Shown here: positions 47,820 through 61,309 of the stretch, one piece after another | Layout of the letters: each line of letters begins with the position of its first letter | How positions within the stretch are numbered: the first letter of the stretch is position 1 | From: Albula goreensis | Taxonomy: Eukaryota; Chordata; Actinopteri; Albuliformes; Albulidae | Reading direction: 5' to 3' | Assembly (NCBI GenBank): GCA_022829145.1 | Contig: CM040742.1 | Location: 3,681,158 to 3,745,157, forward strand | Length of the DNA: 64,000 nt | Translations under genes and position numbers: made by a program | Notes under the pieces: model-generated | What the model was told of the DNA's origin: nothing | Databases searched by the model: none | The model's input: the letters and a program-made list of their open reading frames with translations, nothing else

Positions 47820-50800
47820 CATTTCCAGCACATTGTAATTCAGGCTGCTTTTTTCTTAACACGGGCATATTTCATATGATTGATTGATAGATATAAGTTT
47901 TGAGTAAATTCACAAAGCGGGCAACAGGGATAGCAATTTAAAAGCAAAGAGCAGCCATTAGCTTATCACGGTTCAGTATTGACAAAGATGCTCGATATGA
48001 ACAGGGCGAGCGAGAGAGTGAGGGAGAGCCAGACAACTTCTTCATTAAAATACCTAATGGCAGCTGGAAGAAAGGGCTGTTTGACGACAGATCCTATCTT
48101 CGGAAGCACTGACGGGCTCACTGAAAACCCAGCGTCTCAAATGTACCCTTAAACATCCACCTCTCTCAGAAGTGAAATGCATTTTAAAATCTAGGCTCTG
48201 GAGGAATTGAGTGGACAAGGCTTAATGGCTTTATTCAAAGAGTATAGAGCAGGCTAACTAGCCAGACTTCTAGGTAATACTGATGGTTTTCTGGCTTCAG
48301 CTTAGCTCATTTTTCACTACATTAGGTGGCTAGCTACCTATTTCAAATTCGGCGACCCCAGGCAAAAAATACGGAACTTGAACATTGTCAACACAGACCC
48401 GGGGTGCCGCTTGTGAAGCCGAAGGAATGTGACAGAATCAATAACTGAAGGTAAATGTCACAATGGGTTCTGTTACTGGACCATGGCGGTTGATAATTCC
48501 ATATCGCAGAAACATGGCTTAAGATTGTGCAGGTGGAATCGCACGGGGCCAGAATTAATGTGCCGCGCGGCATGCTGGGAAAACCGCCTCTGAGAGAAAC
48601 TGGAGCAGCTGCGGCAAGGGCCCCGCTTACGAACGGCAAGAACCGGGACAACAGACGACGGCGACAGCGGCGGCAAAAACAACAGCCTTCAGCTCCGACC
48701 GGATAAGGAAAAAAGTTTCATTTCTCTGCTGGGGGAGAAGTGGTGAGTCACAGCTCTCATGTGAGAGCATGGAGGGGGGGGAGAGAGATAGAGAGAGGGA
48801 GAGATGAAGAAAAGGAGGTCGGCTGAAGTGCTGGCATCTCACAGACACACTGTACTGTACATCGTGTTCCTGCCAATCACCATTGGGAGAGGGTCTGCTT
48901 CTCCCACAATTATTCCTCTGTAGCAAATTGAGTAAAAGTCTAATGCTGTCTGCCTATCTGATTACTTCCTACTTTTAAAATGAGCACCGCTTAAAGAAAT
49001 AATTTAATTGGGAGAGTAGAACATGGTGGATCCAGTGCTCAGTGGTCCACAGGAATGAATCAATAAATCAAAACTAACGTAAGTAAGGAAGTCTTGTCAA
49101 CGTAATGGAAGACATGACTGACTGCCGGTACCTGAAGGAAGAGGGCTGGCTCTGTGAGAATGAAGGCTGTTTTGCGTCAACTGGAACCGTGTCATCACTG
49201 CGTGTTTACAGTCTTTGTGCAAAGGATGCAGATGGTGAACACAGCATTAGTCGTGTTGAAAAATGCTATGTTATGATCCTTTTTTAAAATCGAAGTGTCA
49301 GTGTGATTAGTTGATATTTAGAAATGGAGTAGGTGAGGGCACTGTGTAAGACAAGAGTCATGTGAGGCGATGATGTTAGTAGGAGTCAGCAAGGCCACTG
49401 TTTAAAAAAAAAAATTATCAAAATTCAGTTCAAAAACAGTCAGTGTTGCCTTGTGGCATCAATACGTGTAATCCTATTTTTCCACATTCCTCTCACTGCT
49501 GTAGAGGAAGGATTTTATTTCATTTCTGAAGAGGTCCTCTGCAGTCTGTCTTTGCCATTCGGACACCTGCAGCGCCCCACGGTGGCTGGAGGTCACATTT
49601 CGGATGTGCTGTGTGGGCGTGCCAGTAAAGGAGGCCTGGTGTTGCGTGCCTGGTTGGCTTGCCCCCGCCCACACGCCCACCTTTTCCCGCTCAGGATCAG
49701 TAACCATGAAAACCATGAAACGTGAAAACTCCTTCAAGTGATGGCTGGAATTAGATGGCTTGTCTGAGGGCGGTGGGCTTTTATGCTGAAGAACAATCGA
49801 GATCTCTCCCTCTGTCAGACTAATACACCAAATGAGGGATGTATACCTAGTTTTTCTAAGCTAAGCTATAAATGAGGTGCAGAAGTCTTGCTAATTGATT
49901 GTCCCCCTCTCCTTAATTACTTGCCAGACAACAAAAGTATTTATGGTAGGGCTTACACCGAACCATTAGCGCTTGCCTATGCTGCAGAGTCTCCGAAGGT
50001 AATTTGTTGGCATTATGTTAAAATAAGAAAATATAAATCTGCGATGCTTCATTGAGTATCCTGTGTATGTAAACATTAAGGCCTTCCAGATTGGATTTTA
50101 CATTTTTACAGATGTAACTGAAGGTCGATATGCCACTATGCTACTATGCAAACCATACATTTAACCAGAGAATATAGATTTAAGGGCTGTTGTTGAAATT
50201 GACAATCGCTTGAACTAAACCTCAGTTCCCTTTTCTCAGCATCCTCCGTCCCTAATATCTTCTGAGTGAAGTGTATATGTCTGCCATATACATATGGGAG
50301 AGGGGTTGGATTTGTTCTGAGTCTGCAGCTTGAATTGTGCCGGGACAGTAAAGTAATACGTTCGCGGTGGGTTCGAATAGGGCAGAAAGGAATGATGGGT
50401 AAAAAAAATGTTTTACTGATAGTCCCTCTTTAAAATTTCCAAAGTCAAAGCTAACTCGAACCAGCATTTCACTCCTCTATCTCCGAGAGACAGAATCGTC
50501 TCAAAGGATATCCCTATTTACATTCGCCATTTGCCTGTCAACTACCTGCCCATATTCACTGAAGAATGAATTCTATTTTCTTCGAAAAAAAACCAAATGC
50601 CGAGGAACATTTTAGTCCTTGTAAAAATGGCACTCATACCAGAGATATTACACTAGACATTCTACCATCGCAGATAAATCTCTTTTCTATTCGATATTAG
50701 AACAAAGCCGGGAAAAAAAAACACCAGCAAGGCATCTGAAACTTGTCATTTCTATTTCAGTCTCTCAATGGACATGTTCCTATAATTAGTTTTAGATCAC

Positions 50801-52233
50801 TGTAATTTCACCATGGTTCTGCTGCATCCAATTCTTAGCATACCATCTTAGCTTGCTTCCCATTCTCTCTCTCTCTTTGCTGGAAAAATCTCGATTCAAT
50901 GTCTTGTTTAATACCATGTTTTGGTTAATTATAAGCAGTGACCGTATCCCTTGTATTTGTATCATTGTCGTTGCTTGTTTTTCATTTTCAATAAACAATT
51001 TTAATCTTTCATCCAGCAAGGAATTGGGCTTGACAAGTGGGTCGATGCAACCAGTTACAGTGTTTGATTACACTATCAGCAATTGTGAAATTTTAAAATC
51101 AGAATTACTTTCTTTAATAATGATATATTTGTGGACAACAAAGCACCACAGCTGAAGAGGATACCTGGAATATTTTCCAAGAAATTCTCAAATTAAGATT
51201 GAATGCTTTCTCTTTTCAATAGGATGGGAAGGACCCACTAAGGTCCGAGGATGACGTGCCAAATGTAGAAGCAAATGCCTGCTGTGTTCAAAAATGCTTA
51301 TCGAAGCACTGAAAGAAAAGACTTGGAACTTTGTTGTCACCTCTTCCTGGGCGCGAGCAAGTTTCTCGCTTTCACTTCATTGCGCTGTCATGGCTTTATC
51401 AGCGAAAACTGAATGAGTAATTTGCGGTTTTAGGTCTCGCCGTCGGCGCCCCTGTCCTGGAGGTGCAGAGATGAACAGATGTTGCCAGCCCAAACACCGC
51501 GGCCTTTTGTGTTTCAGATAAAACCCTTCGAGGGAACGCCTTTACTTAACACCTGTGTTAAGTCTGATTTCTCAGTGAATGGCTATCTTTGACTCCTTCC
51601 TTTCACCTGCTATTTATATCTTCCTCTGCGCTGCCTGAGTCCTCGTCACGCTTCACTCTGACAGATCACATGCTGAGGAAGTTTCTACTTCTACTCTTCT
51701 ACTCATAGGAGTGAACGTGAAGCTTCGTAAGAGAATGGTGTGGCAGGTGACATGTTAATACGCCAAGGTGGATGACGGTTGACAAAAAGGTGTGCAATAA
51801 ATTAAAACTGTGAAAATGATTATTTTTGCACACCATTTTGTCATACAAAGTAGAATCTCGGAGCAGAATGCCGTGGGAAGGAAAGTCTACATCGGTGAAA
51901 GCTTCATAGTGCTGCAAGTGATTTTTAGTTCATTACAGTAACACACACTGTAGGCAACGAAACCTGCAATCCTAAAACAGACAAGACAGAAAGAGTAATT
52001 AATAAATGCGTCTATTTAGTCTGTTGATGTATCAATAACTGGATCATTTTTTGTAGTGGGCACCATCATTTTCCACTACTCCACTCATATGCCTCCCCTT
52101 TAAAAATTGACTGCTTTTCTACAGACCAGTTGACTGGTGTTTCTGTGCCTCTAAGTTTTGTGCCTCTAAGATGTTCCTGTGTATCTCTTGGGCATCTTGT
52201 AGAAAAGCATCTTCAATGTGAGATACGGGTCTT

Positions 52234-52234
<1 letters not shown>

Positions 52235-52325
<91 letters not shown>
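52235..52325 (+). repeat. (CA)45 microsatellite
   Basis: 91 nt of perfect CA, a second long UG array in the same intron of the pre-mRNA. Confidence 0.97.
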
Positions 52326-52328
<3 letters not shown>

Positions 52329-52416
52329 CTCTCTCACACCCACCCAAACGAACACAACACACTGAGAAGAGAGAGGGTCTGAGGACAAAGCAAGCAGCTC
52401 TGTTACAGGTCTAATG

Positions 52417-52488
52417 TTTGTGCGTGCGTGCGTGCGTGCGTGTTGTGTGTGTGTGTGTGTGTGTGCGCGCGCACGCACGTGTGTGTTT
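52417..52488 (+). repeat. (TGCG)n/(GT)n compound microsatellite
   Basis: TGCG units, then GT units, then a GCGCGCGCACGCACGTGTGT stretch. It is a long alternating purine-pyrimidine tract, 90 bp after the (CA)45 array and in the opposite strand sense. Confidence 0.95.
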
Positions 52489-52839
52489 ATTGATCAGGAT
52501 GTCAAGAAACAAAGCCACCAATGACACGACATGGCCTGTGCAAAGGGAAATTAAATAGGTGCGCGTAAAATCTCAGATAACAAGAGCAATTATTAAACTC
52601 CTTCACTTTAATGATTTAACTGGTCTGTTGCTGGCCATGCATTGAGAGATGCAATTGCCAAATCTTAAGGCTTGCATTTCTAATGCTGTAGGAGAGAAAT
52701 GCATTCCGATGAGAATGAACATGCGTACAATACTGAATGTGTATGCATGTGTGTATGAGTGTGTGTCCTTACACTGATTTGGAAAAAAAAGATTAAGCTA
52801 CACCTGATACAAAGATATGGTCCTTTTTAAGATTAAAAG

Positions 52840-52847
<8 letters not shown>

Positions 52848-52872
<25 letters not shown>
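52848..52872 (+). repeat. (GA)n microsatellite in purine-rich tract
   Basis: A GA run at the start of a GA-rich stretch that continues to about 53090, thus a long polypyrimidine tract in the nrxn2 pre-mRNA. Confidence 0.9.
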
Positions 52873-52881
<9 letters not shown>

Positions 52882-53416
52882 CAGAAAGAGAGGGGGATGG
52901 TGAAAAAGGGAAAGAGCGGAGATGCAGCAGGGAAGGAGGGAGAGATTAGTACGGAGAAACAGGTAGAGAGAGACAGAGAGGGAGAAAATGACAGGGGGAG
53001 GAATGGCATGTTGACGAGAGTGGCAGGAAGAGAGTGTAAAAGGAGCGTCAGCGGGAGAACAGTGGGAGAGAGATAAACCCAGAGATGGAGAGAGCTGTCT
53101 TGCGTCAGCTGCGACGGTGAACGCTGGGGTCGCCTCTCCTTTTAATCTCGAGCCTCTTTTATATTTTTCTGAAAGGCCCTTCGGCGGGGGGAAGGAGGGG
53201 AAAAGAGACACTCTTCTCCCCTAATGAATGGCATAAGATTAATGATCATAGAAATGGCTTCAGCTCTGCATCAGTGCACAGCAGAGCATGGCGCAGAATT
53301 AAGGGTATGCAAACCAACGTGTATGTTGGGGACATGACTAAAAAGTGACTTTTCTCGTGAAATTCAAATACTAATCTGAATCGGATTTCGTGCTCATTCA
53401 TTTACGTGCCTGTCCC

Positions 53417-53680
53417 AGGTGGCAGGGTGACTCAGCGGCTTCATGACATGATGCACCTGGTTCAATTTCCAGCATGGCTGGGCCTGTCTGTGTGCAGTTT
53501 GCATGTTCTTCCTGGGCTTGCATGAACGTCCGAAGACATTCAAATTGGACAGGCAGGCAGATTGGACTTGTCAAATGGCCCATGGGTATCAGAGTGCGTA
53601 TGTGGGTAAGCATTTGTCTGATTGGCGCTGTGATAGACACGTGACCTGCCCATGCGGTCTCCCTGCCTTTTGCCATGAGT
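53417..53680 (+). mobile_element. degenerate tRNA-derived fish SINE copy
   Basis: GGTGGCAGGGTGACTCAGCG (A-box region), GGTTCAATTTCCAGCATGG (B box) and the typical body GCTGGGCCTGTCTGTGTGCA, GTTTGCATGTTCTTCCTGG, ATTGGACTTGTCAAATGGCC, GATTGGCGCTGTGATAGACA and CTCCCTGCCTTTTGCC. This order is that of a widespread fish SINE. An intronic, old copy antisense to nrxn2. Confidence 0.75.
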
Positions 53681-54471
53681 ATAGAAAACTATTATTGTGC
53701 TGCTACATAATGTAACTGTATGATGGTTAAATAGTGGCAGTATTTAGTATGACAATTTAAACCATCTGAAAATATTTATTTTCAGATGATCCTGTCAAAT
53801 ATTTGCTGAGACAGCTCATATCCAGCTCCTCGCTCAGTGCTTGTCACAAATAATTTTGGTTACAAACCCAATATCTGAGCCACTAAATGTTAGATACTCC
53901 ACACCCCACAGGCTCAAAACCCAGGCCCAAATGTTACATACCAGAGTGGATGGTAAAAACCTGGCTATAAACAGGCATAAAATCCTGCTAAGTCTGGTAA
54001 ATGGGGATACAGATCTGTCCTTCTTAATTCACAAGATTTTGAACAGTGGGATATGGAGGCAAAGGTGACATTTTTATTGAAGAAAGTCTGCCGCAAAAGC
54101 CAATAACCCAGGTTCCCAATTTCAGAGTCTGACACGGTTTACAGCCGCAGCTATCTGCCTTTATTCAGGGGCTTCATTTTCTCAGCTGTCTGCGTGACGG
54201 AGCAGACGGCTCCCTTACGAGACAGAAAATAAACTCTCTGATGGAGATCCCAATCTGAGAGATGTCTCAGTGATGATATCACACTTGGAGGATGCTTTCT
54301 TTTCTTTTTTTTTTACTATCTGTAAACTGTCTGATCTCTCTCCCAGCTCCAATCACCACCCCGAACCTCCAAGACTTTTGGTCCATTTCACTGTCCTCTA
54401 TACCACAAGGATCTCATTCCCTCCCTGATTCCTGACCCTATATGATCGACTGTTAGTGTGATGAACCCTTA

Positions 54472-54512
54472 AATAATAATAATAATGATAATAATAATAA
54501 TATAATAAAATA
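54472..54512 (+). repeat. (AAT)n microsatellite, imperfect
   Basis: An AATAATAAT run with a few substitutions, 50 bp before the ATCT array. Confidence 0.85.
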
Positions 54513-54565
54513 TGAATAAGAACAATAAGAATATCATTATTACTACAAAATACCACTACAAATCG

Positions 54566-54665
<100 letters not shown>

Positions 54666-57600
54666 GCCTCATTAAGAACTTGTAAATTATAACACAGCAT
54701 TATTAAAATGGCTTGTCAATGGGTGGATTCATTATGGAAAGAAACATACCATTAAAAATACTAAGTTTGTAAATGAGGTATGCAATTAAGAATGTCCTCC
54801 ATGCAGTGTGCTGAAGGCTTTCTGCAGGACCATTTCTCTGCTGCCTGGCTTTTCCTGGAATCACACCTTTTCCCCTAATTAGCCCACGCCTCTCTGTATC
54901 CTCCATTCCCCCTGGAAAACCGTGGAAAACATTCTCTGCCAGGCACGGTCTCGGAAACCCGATGAATATCCCTGACACACACCCTTACGCTGCTCTCAGA
55001 CTTTCTTCTGGGCAATTATTCAGACAAAGAAGTAGAGAAAGTGATTAGAATGGAAACAGGATAAAATAAAATAGAGAGGTATCTTTACCTGTTTGTTATG
55101 TATGTGGGTGAGGAGATTTATGAATATATGGCTCTATAATCACATAAGGAATGGGGCGGTGCTGTTCGTTAGATGTGTTCTTGTTCATGTATTATCTCCT
55201 ACGAGTGTTCCTCTCTGTGCCCTTCAGATTCAACCCAATGTCATGCCTCTTTTAAGTTAGCTAACTTGTAGTTATGGTTTTCAAACAATGTTAGTTGGGA
55301 TTGAAAGATAGCCATCAACAAATGTTTCCCTTTTCCCCCCAAAAGATTACCTCAAGTTCGATCCAAATCTCTCACATTGATTTTTTTACACAACCTCACA
55401 GTTCACGTACACAGTCGATGTATCTAACAGCACTTGGTGTGAAGTAGCTTTATCGTAGCTTGCTATTTTTTGTTTGTAGTTTTTAGCTAAACAAGCTCAA
55501 ATAAATAGTATATGCTGTAGCTTAGTTACAGTGAGGATTAGTGTTTAGCTTAGCTTGTTGCATTTTCAAAGTTGTTTCCCTAAACACTGCAGCCGCCCTA
55601 AGCCCTAATAGCAGTAAGCACCCTGGCACAGTGTTGAGTGTTGAAAGCTGGTGTGGACTCAAAGGCAGTACCTCCCCCTCATCTGTTTAACGGCACTTCT
55701 GTCTTGATAGCGGTGGGTGAAGAGATCGAGGGACCACTTCTCCCTCTCATGACTGAATAAATTGTACTAACAGAATGTCCTTTCTCATTATGTTTCTGCT
55801 TTTCCACCCTCCCTAAACCAGATCTTAAATAACCGTATTGTACTATATTGAGCATCTCGATCTGAATAGCCTCTCCAATTCACATAAAGTTTATATCTGC
55901 TTCTCTTTGTATTTTTTTTCCTCTTTTTTCATCCGTGTTCATAGTTCATCAGATCCAATATTACATGGCTTCTCATTCTCTTATTATGCTTTTGAGAGGC
56001 ACTCAGCGTAAAAGTCTGCTACGTTAAGAGCTACGCATGAAATCTGCTCTCCACAAAATGCTTGCCTCTATTACCGGACTTCATTCTTCTGATTTATTCT
56101 GTAGTGTTTTCGTCTCTCTTGGACACGTGGACACATGGACACGCATAGAAACAGAACATGTCATATCTTCAGCTAATTGTAGTGAGGAAGTGTCCTGCAA
56201 CAGCTGGTGAATACACGACGGCAGGATTGCTCCTTCAGTTCGTTTGGTGGAGACGCGGGTATGACTGCTATACGCATTGACATGCCTTGTGGTGATGGCT
56301 GTCGGATTAATTCTGGATCTCATCCCACAGAACATCTCCCTCAGAGGACGTCTGTAAGCTGAGGTGAGCCATCTTTGAGCTGCGATGACACCGTCCAGGA
56401 AAACGGAGACTGAGGTGCTAGCGGCCGTGTCTATGGTGTAGAAAGACCAGCCTGACAGGCGCCATTTAAAAGAAAAAAACAAAGATGAAGAGAGCCCAAA
56501 GAGCAGACCAGTTCAGACGTGAGTAACGCACTCCCGTGGCCTTGTTGGAACCGAGCAGCGTGTGTTTTTTTTCTGGGAGTGGGACCCTCTTCGGAAACAC
56601 ACTCTCCTCTCCTAGACCATAGTACACTGGGCTTTCCCATCCGTTTCACCTGTTTGGTTTTTCTTTAATGGTTGGGTCCCACAGTGCTCTGGACATGGTC
56701 AGTACCATGCTCTGGACCTGGTTAGGAGGATGGCACCATTTTGGCACTGCTAATGGCTAAATCCAGGTAAATCCACATCTGCTGCTCATTTTTATCCACA
56801 TTTACTCTTCCTCTCTAAGTGAGGAATTCCCTGCTGTTATATCCTGGCAGTTTAGCTGCATTTCCCTGCTGCGCAGTCCTGCACAGCCACTGTTTCATCT
56901 CACTGTATAGCCCGAGCTGCAAAGCCTTTATGCTACTGGAGCGCGAACGTCAAAAATGGGTTGCACAATGCACAAATATCAGCGCATCAGCACATTCAAA
57001 TAAGAATGGGTCTGTATGATATCCGCAGCTGGAATGACATTTCACAAGACTAACATTTTAAATATGACTTGAAGCATATAGCATATGTCTAGAAGCCTTC
57101 TATCTACGTCTATAAAAGCTAGAAAAAAAAACTGAGTAATTGGTCTTCAGCTGTTTGGTTATGACAATGTAACAAAACAGTACTAATCTTATTGTTGTAT
57201 CCATTAGTCAAATTATTTAAAACATTTTATGGGTTGGATTACTGGATATATTACACACACTGTATATTTTAAAATCATCTGACAATGTTTAAAGAACAAG
57301 TGCTGATTAATTGAAGCTGATTGGACTTTTCTGCCCAGAAAATGTATAATAAATGTTTATAAATTCCAACCTATAAACCAATATATTTATTTCTCTCAAC
57401 TTTTGATATTGTCAGCTCCTAAAAATAGGCGAATAGCTTTTTTTTGTTTTTGGAAAGACTGTCTTGTTAAATAGTATCATTAGATTTGACGGAAAAAATA
57501 CAAGGCATCAATTTTTATTCAAGTGAAGTGACTTGAACAACACGAAATGTTACTATGTTACTAAACGATAAAAGTTTCATGTTTATCCTACCGTCGACCC

Positions 57601-58384
57601 TTACTCTGCCTCTCATGGAGATGTTTGCTATGCTCTGGAGCGAGGGCTCCTGCGGTCCCACTTATAAATGTGCTAGTGTGAAAGACTTGCTTAGCCCGGG
57701 GCAAAGAGAGCCGTTAGCCCTGGGCTATGTCGAAAAATGCCGAGTGTGAACAGCCCGGTGTTATACCAGAAGCAACAATTACAGCAAGACAAGGAGGCTT
57801 AAAGTAAAAAGTTGCCAAACCTCAAATATCACGCAATCATTGCTCTCTTATATGAAATGGAACTGTCAGAAAATGTCAGACGAAATGGACTACTTCAGAA
57901 TTCGAACATCGTAATTGTCCTTGTTATGATGATTCATCTTAAATCAAATTCACATCATTCCATGTTATTTTTTTTCCCCCCACAGATTTGCAATTTTACC
58001 CTGTGTGTAGGGTTGCGGATTGAAAAACTATGGCACAGGGTCAGATATAGAAACACAGAAAATGTCTTCCCTATCAGAGCCATTTCAGCATATCTGGTAC
58101 ACAGTGGAGAGGGAGAGACTTTTGATTCAATTTTTGAAAAGAGGAGATGGCCAGGACCGATTGTTTGGGAAGACTTGCAATGAAAGTATGGTGAAATCTC
58201 CCAAAGGAAAAAGACGACTGAGAAAACTGAACTATTCTGATCTTGTATATCCAGCTTGGACAGTTATGTAATTTTGATATCGGCAATGATATAGGACCAT
58301 GGTGAATAAAAAAATGTTGGTCTCAATCATGGAAGTCAGCAGGGGAGATATGAAAGACGAGGTGGGGGGGTGAGGAATCGGGGT

Positions 58385-58615
58385 GACAGGTGTATGTACA
58401 GGTAAGCCTGTGAGGTACACACAGGGGGAATGGGAATACAGGTAAGAAGGTGAGGTATGAGAGTACAGGTACACACAGGGGGAATGGGAAATACAGGTAA
58501 GAAGGTGAGGTATGAGAGTACAGGTACACACAGGGTAAGAGGATACAGGTGAACAGGTATGACATGAGAATAGAGGTGAACAGGTGAGACGAGCGAACAG
58601 GTATGCACAGGGGGA
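58385..58615 (+). repeat. 54-55 bp minisatellite
   Basis: TACACACAGGGGGAATGGG recurs at 58416 and 58470, and a truncated TACACACAGGG at 58525. Between them come ACAGGTAAGAAGGTGAGG and TATGAGAGTACAGG. The last unit decays into shorter ACAGGT-containing repeats up to about 58615. Confidence 0.85.
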
Positions 58616-59399
58616 ACCGATATGCATTTTCCGAATGCTTGGCCCACTTCCCCCGGTTCTGACCTGCTTGTGAGAGATTGCACCCAGCAGAAGTGAATGT
58701 TTAAACCAGGAGGGCGGGAGGGAGATTTAAGCCCGTGTCTGGGCCGCGGACTCCTGCAGGGCCGCGAGCTTCTTGGAAAAGAGCTTTCTCTCTGCAAAAT
58801 CAATCCTGCCGCCCAGCCCCCAGCCAAGCTGGCTGCACTGATTACCGCCACAAACTCGAATCCATCTTCTGCAAGATGCACTCCGCGATGCAGCTGGGAG
58901 GAATGTGTCCATTTAAGATATTAGATTGTTTATGCAATGTTTATCAGCGTCCGCCATGTGCAGACTCTCCAAATGCTTGGAATGATTTAAAAGCAAATGG
59001 AACACTTCAAACATAATGCTGGATGCACTGAAAAATAAATCAATTTCTCCTCTGGCACGAGGCGTGAGTCTAACTCAAGTCTGCCTTCACTAGCCAAGTA
59101 TCCTGAAGACCAGACTTGATTTTGTGTGATTTCGATGCCTGAAAATTAATTGGGATGTCTGTTCCCAAGGTTTAGTTGGTCTCTGTTTTTTTAAAGAAGT
59201 TTTCCGATTGGGGCGGGGTGGGGGTGGGGTGGGGGCATGTACAGCTGAATACAGAAGAATGAAGACCTACAGCTGTTTATTATCTTCCCTTTTTCTCTCC
59301 ACTGTGTACACTGAGTGAATGCTTGAAATGTCCAGTGACTGTTTAGTTCCTACCCATAATCCCCCTCTCCCACCCCTGAACCCTCTCCCCCGGTCCTAC

Positions 59400-59571
59400 C
59401 TATTGGGTAGCGCTCGATGACGGGCTGGTTGTCCACCTGGAGAGTGGCGTTGCCGCCGCTGCGCGTGAAGCGCACCACATGGTATTTTCCGTCGCTCACC
59501 ATGACCCCGTGCTCCTCGATGGTGATGTCATCGGTTCCCACGTTGAAGATCACGCCGATCTTTCCCCTTTC
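59400..59571 (-). CDS. nrxn2: nrxn2 exon: LNS6 (laminin-neurexin-sex hormone globulin domain 6), part preceding SS4
   Basis: This 172-nt exon starts in phase 0 after the acceptor CTCCACAG and ends one base into a Gly codon before the donor GTAGG. It encodes [16 protein letters not shown], then [19 protein letters not shown] and [12 protein letters not shown]. This is the conserved core of the last LNS domain, shared by alpha- and beta-neurexins, which binds neuroligins, LRRTMs and cerebellins across the synaptic cleft. From memory of the Nrxn1-beta structure, the second Asp of GTDD and the first Val of HVV are calcium ligands, and both are present with the usual spacing. The exon ends exactly where the SS4 cassette is inserted. 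The previous exon (IFGKxGG region) is not in the window. Neurexin identity is certain. Assignment to paralogue 2 rests on the downstream exons. Confidence 0.97.
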
Positions 59572-61309
59572 CTGTGGAGGCGGAGACAGGAGAGATACTC
59601 GGTTTTACGTCGAACCTTGAATTACCTGACATGAATGACTCGTTACGTCTTCAAGAATGCCACGACCAAGCTACTGTTGAGCATTCTGAGGAGTAAGTGT
59701 TCCTCTCTGTGCCAGATTCACTCATAAGAACGGGCCCCTGAGAGCACCTTGTGCCTTCCCCTGTTCTGGGCTTGAGGGAGCCTCTCTCTCAGACACCCGC
59801 TAATGCAGAGAGCAGGGCTGACTCCGCTCTGGTGCGGAGGGAATCCAAACGGCCGCTGGTTTATTACACAGCCCGGCTGCCCTGCTGCCCTCCTGACCCC
59901 CGGCTCCCTCTGGCTTTGGCTCTGTATGAAAGGGGTCAGAGCCATTTGCAGAGGCTGCCTCTCGGGTGGGGTGGTGTGTGTGTGTGGGGGTTGTGACGAA
60001 ACACAATAACGCAGTGGAAATAGTGGGACACAGTATCACAGCCTGCCACTACCAACCCCCCCCCCTCTGCTACAGACACATGTGTTGTGTAACACAACGC
60101 TAAGGTGAGGGACCCCAGATCAGTCTCTGTGGCTGCCCACGTGCTGGTCCCCTTCGCTCTGCTGTACTCGTTAGGCACGCCCCCAAAGCCTACAGGCCAG
60201 CGTCCTCAGCAGGTCCCCCATCTGCCCTATGGTCATTACTGTTCACTGTGACCACACACATAAGCTCCCATTGACCCTCAGTTGTATTGTTTCAATGTGA
60301 CCTCGTGCTATGTTCCCTATTGGCTCTCATCCTCTCCCATTGTGACCTCACATCCAGCTGCACACTGCAATCTCACATATAAAGTCTGCCAAAGTGGGCC
60401 AACCCTCTGTGAAGTTCACAAAGACCAACCTGATGGGGATTGTGCCGTGAAAAGCAATGTTTTAAAACCTCGATTCATGCTTAATGTGTATGTATAACAT
60501 TTTTAATGAAAATACCTTTTAGACGGGGCTTAATGTAGTTATAAAGAAAGGATTTTTTTGATGAATTTCCCCCAAAACTGAATTTAATGGAGCCGGGTTT
60601 AGTCAACATTTCCTGGATATCGTTGCATAAATGAGAGACATTATTTTGATAAGAATTACTTATGAATATGATAATGACCTTGCATCGCTTGTCAGCGTTG
60701 GTGACCGTTCATCATAACTTATACATCGTTATTTGTCATTCACTGTGGCTCGCTGTCGGCCTGGCCTCAGGGTTGACAGCTACCAACGATTCCCAAAGGC
60801 TCAAACTGTTCATGTGAAGCTCAAACAAACTACTGCATTTGAATCCAGTTCACCTCCCTGGACTACGGCAAGGAAGCTAGAGATGAGACTGCAAGCAAGC
60901 TAGCTAGCTAGCAGGGGGAGCTACGGTAGCTGGGTGAAGCCAACACTGGCTGCTCCAACCCCTTCCTCCGGTCTGACAAAGTCCATGGAAACGGGCCTCA
61001 ATCAAAAGAATAAGGGCTTGATTGTGTCTTGAGAGATGGGGCTGGCAGAAGTTTTTACTTAACTGCCGTCAAATTTATGTAATCTTTTATTCTTCTAATA
61101 AGCCCCTAACTTCAGGCCGATAGTGATATCTCCTGTACTACAGCTCACAATGATGAGTCAAAGTTGTGTGCGTGCCCAGACAGTACGTTTCATCAGCATG
61201 GCCACATGAATATTCATGAGGGGGGAGACTCAGTCACTCAGGCAAGGCTGGAGTAAGCAAGAGACACATAAAGATAGCTTAAAAAATTACTGAATTACTC
61301 ATTTTTAAT

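Noticed and set aside
58232-58881. Overlapping minus-strand open frames with repeated CVYLYSHTSPSYLY-like units
   Set aside because: They are translations of the 54-55 bp minisatellite, not a repeat protein.
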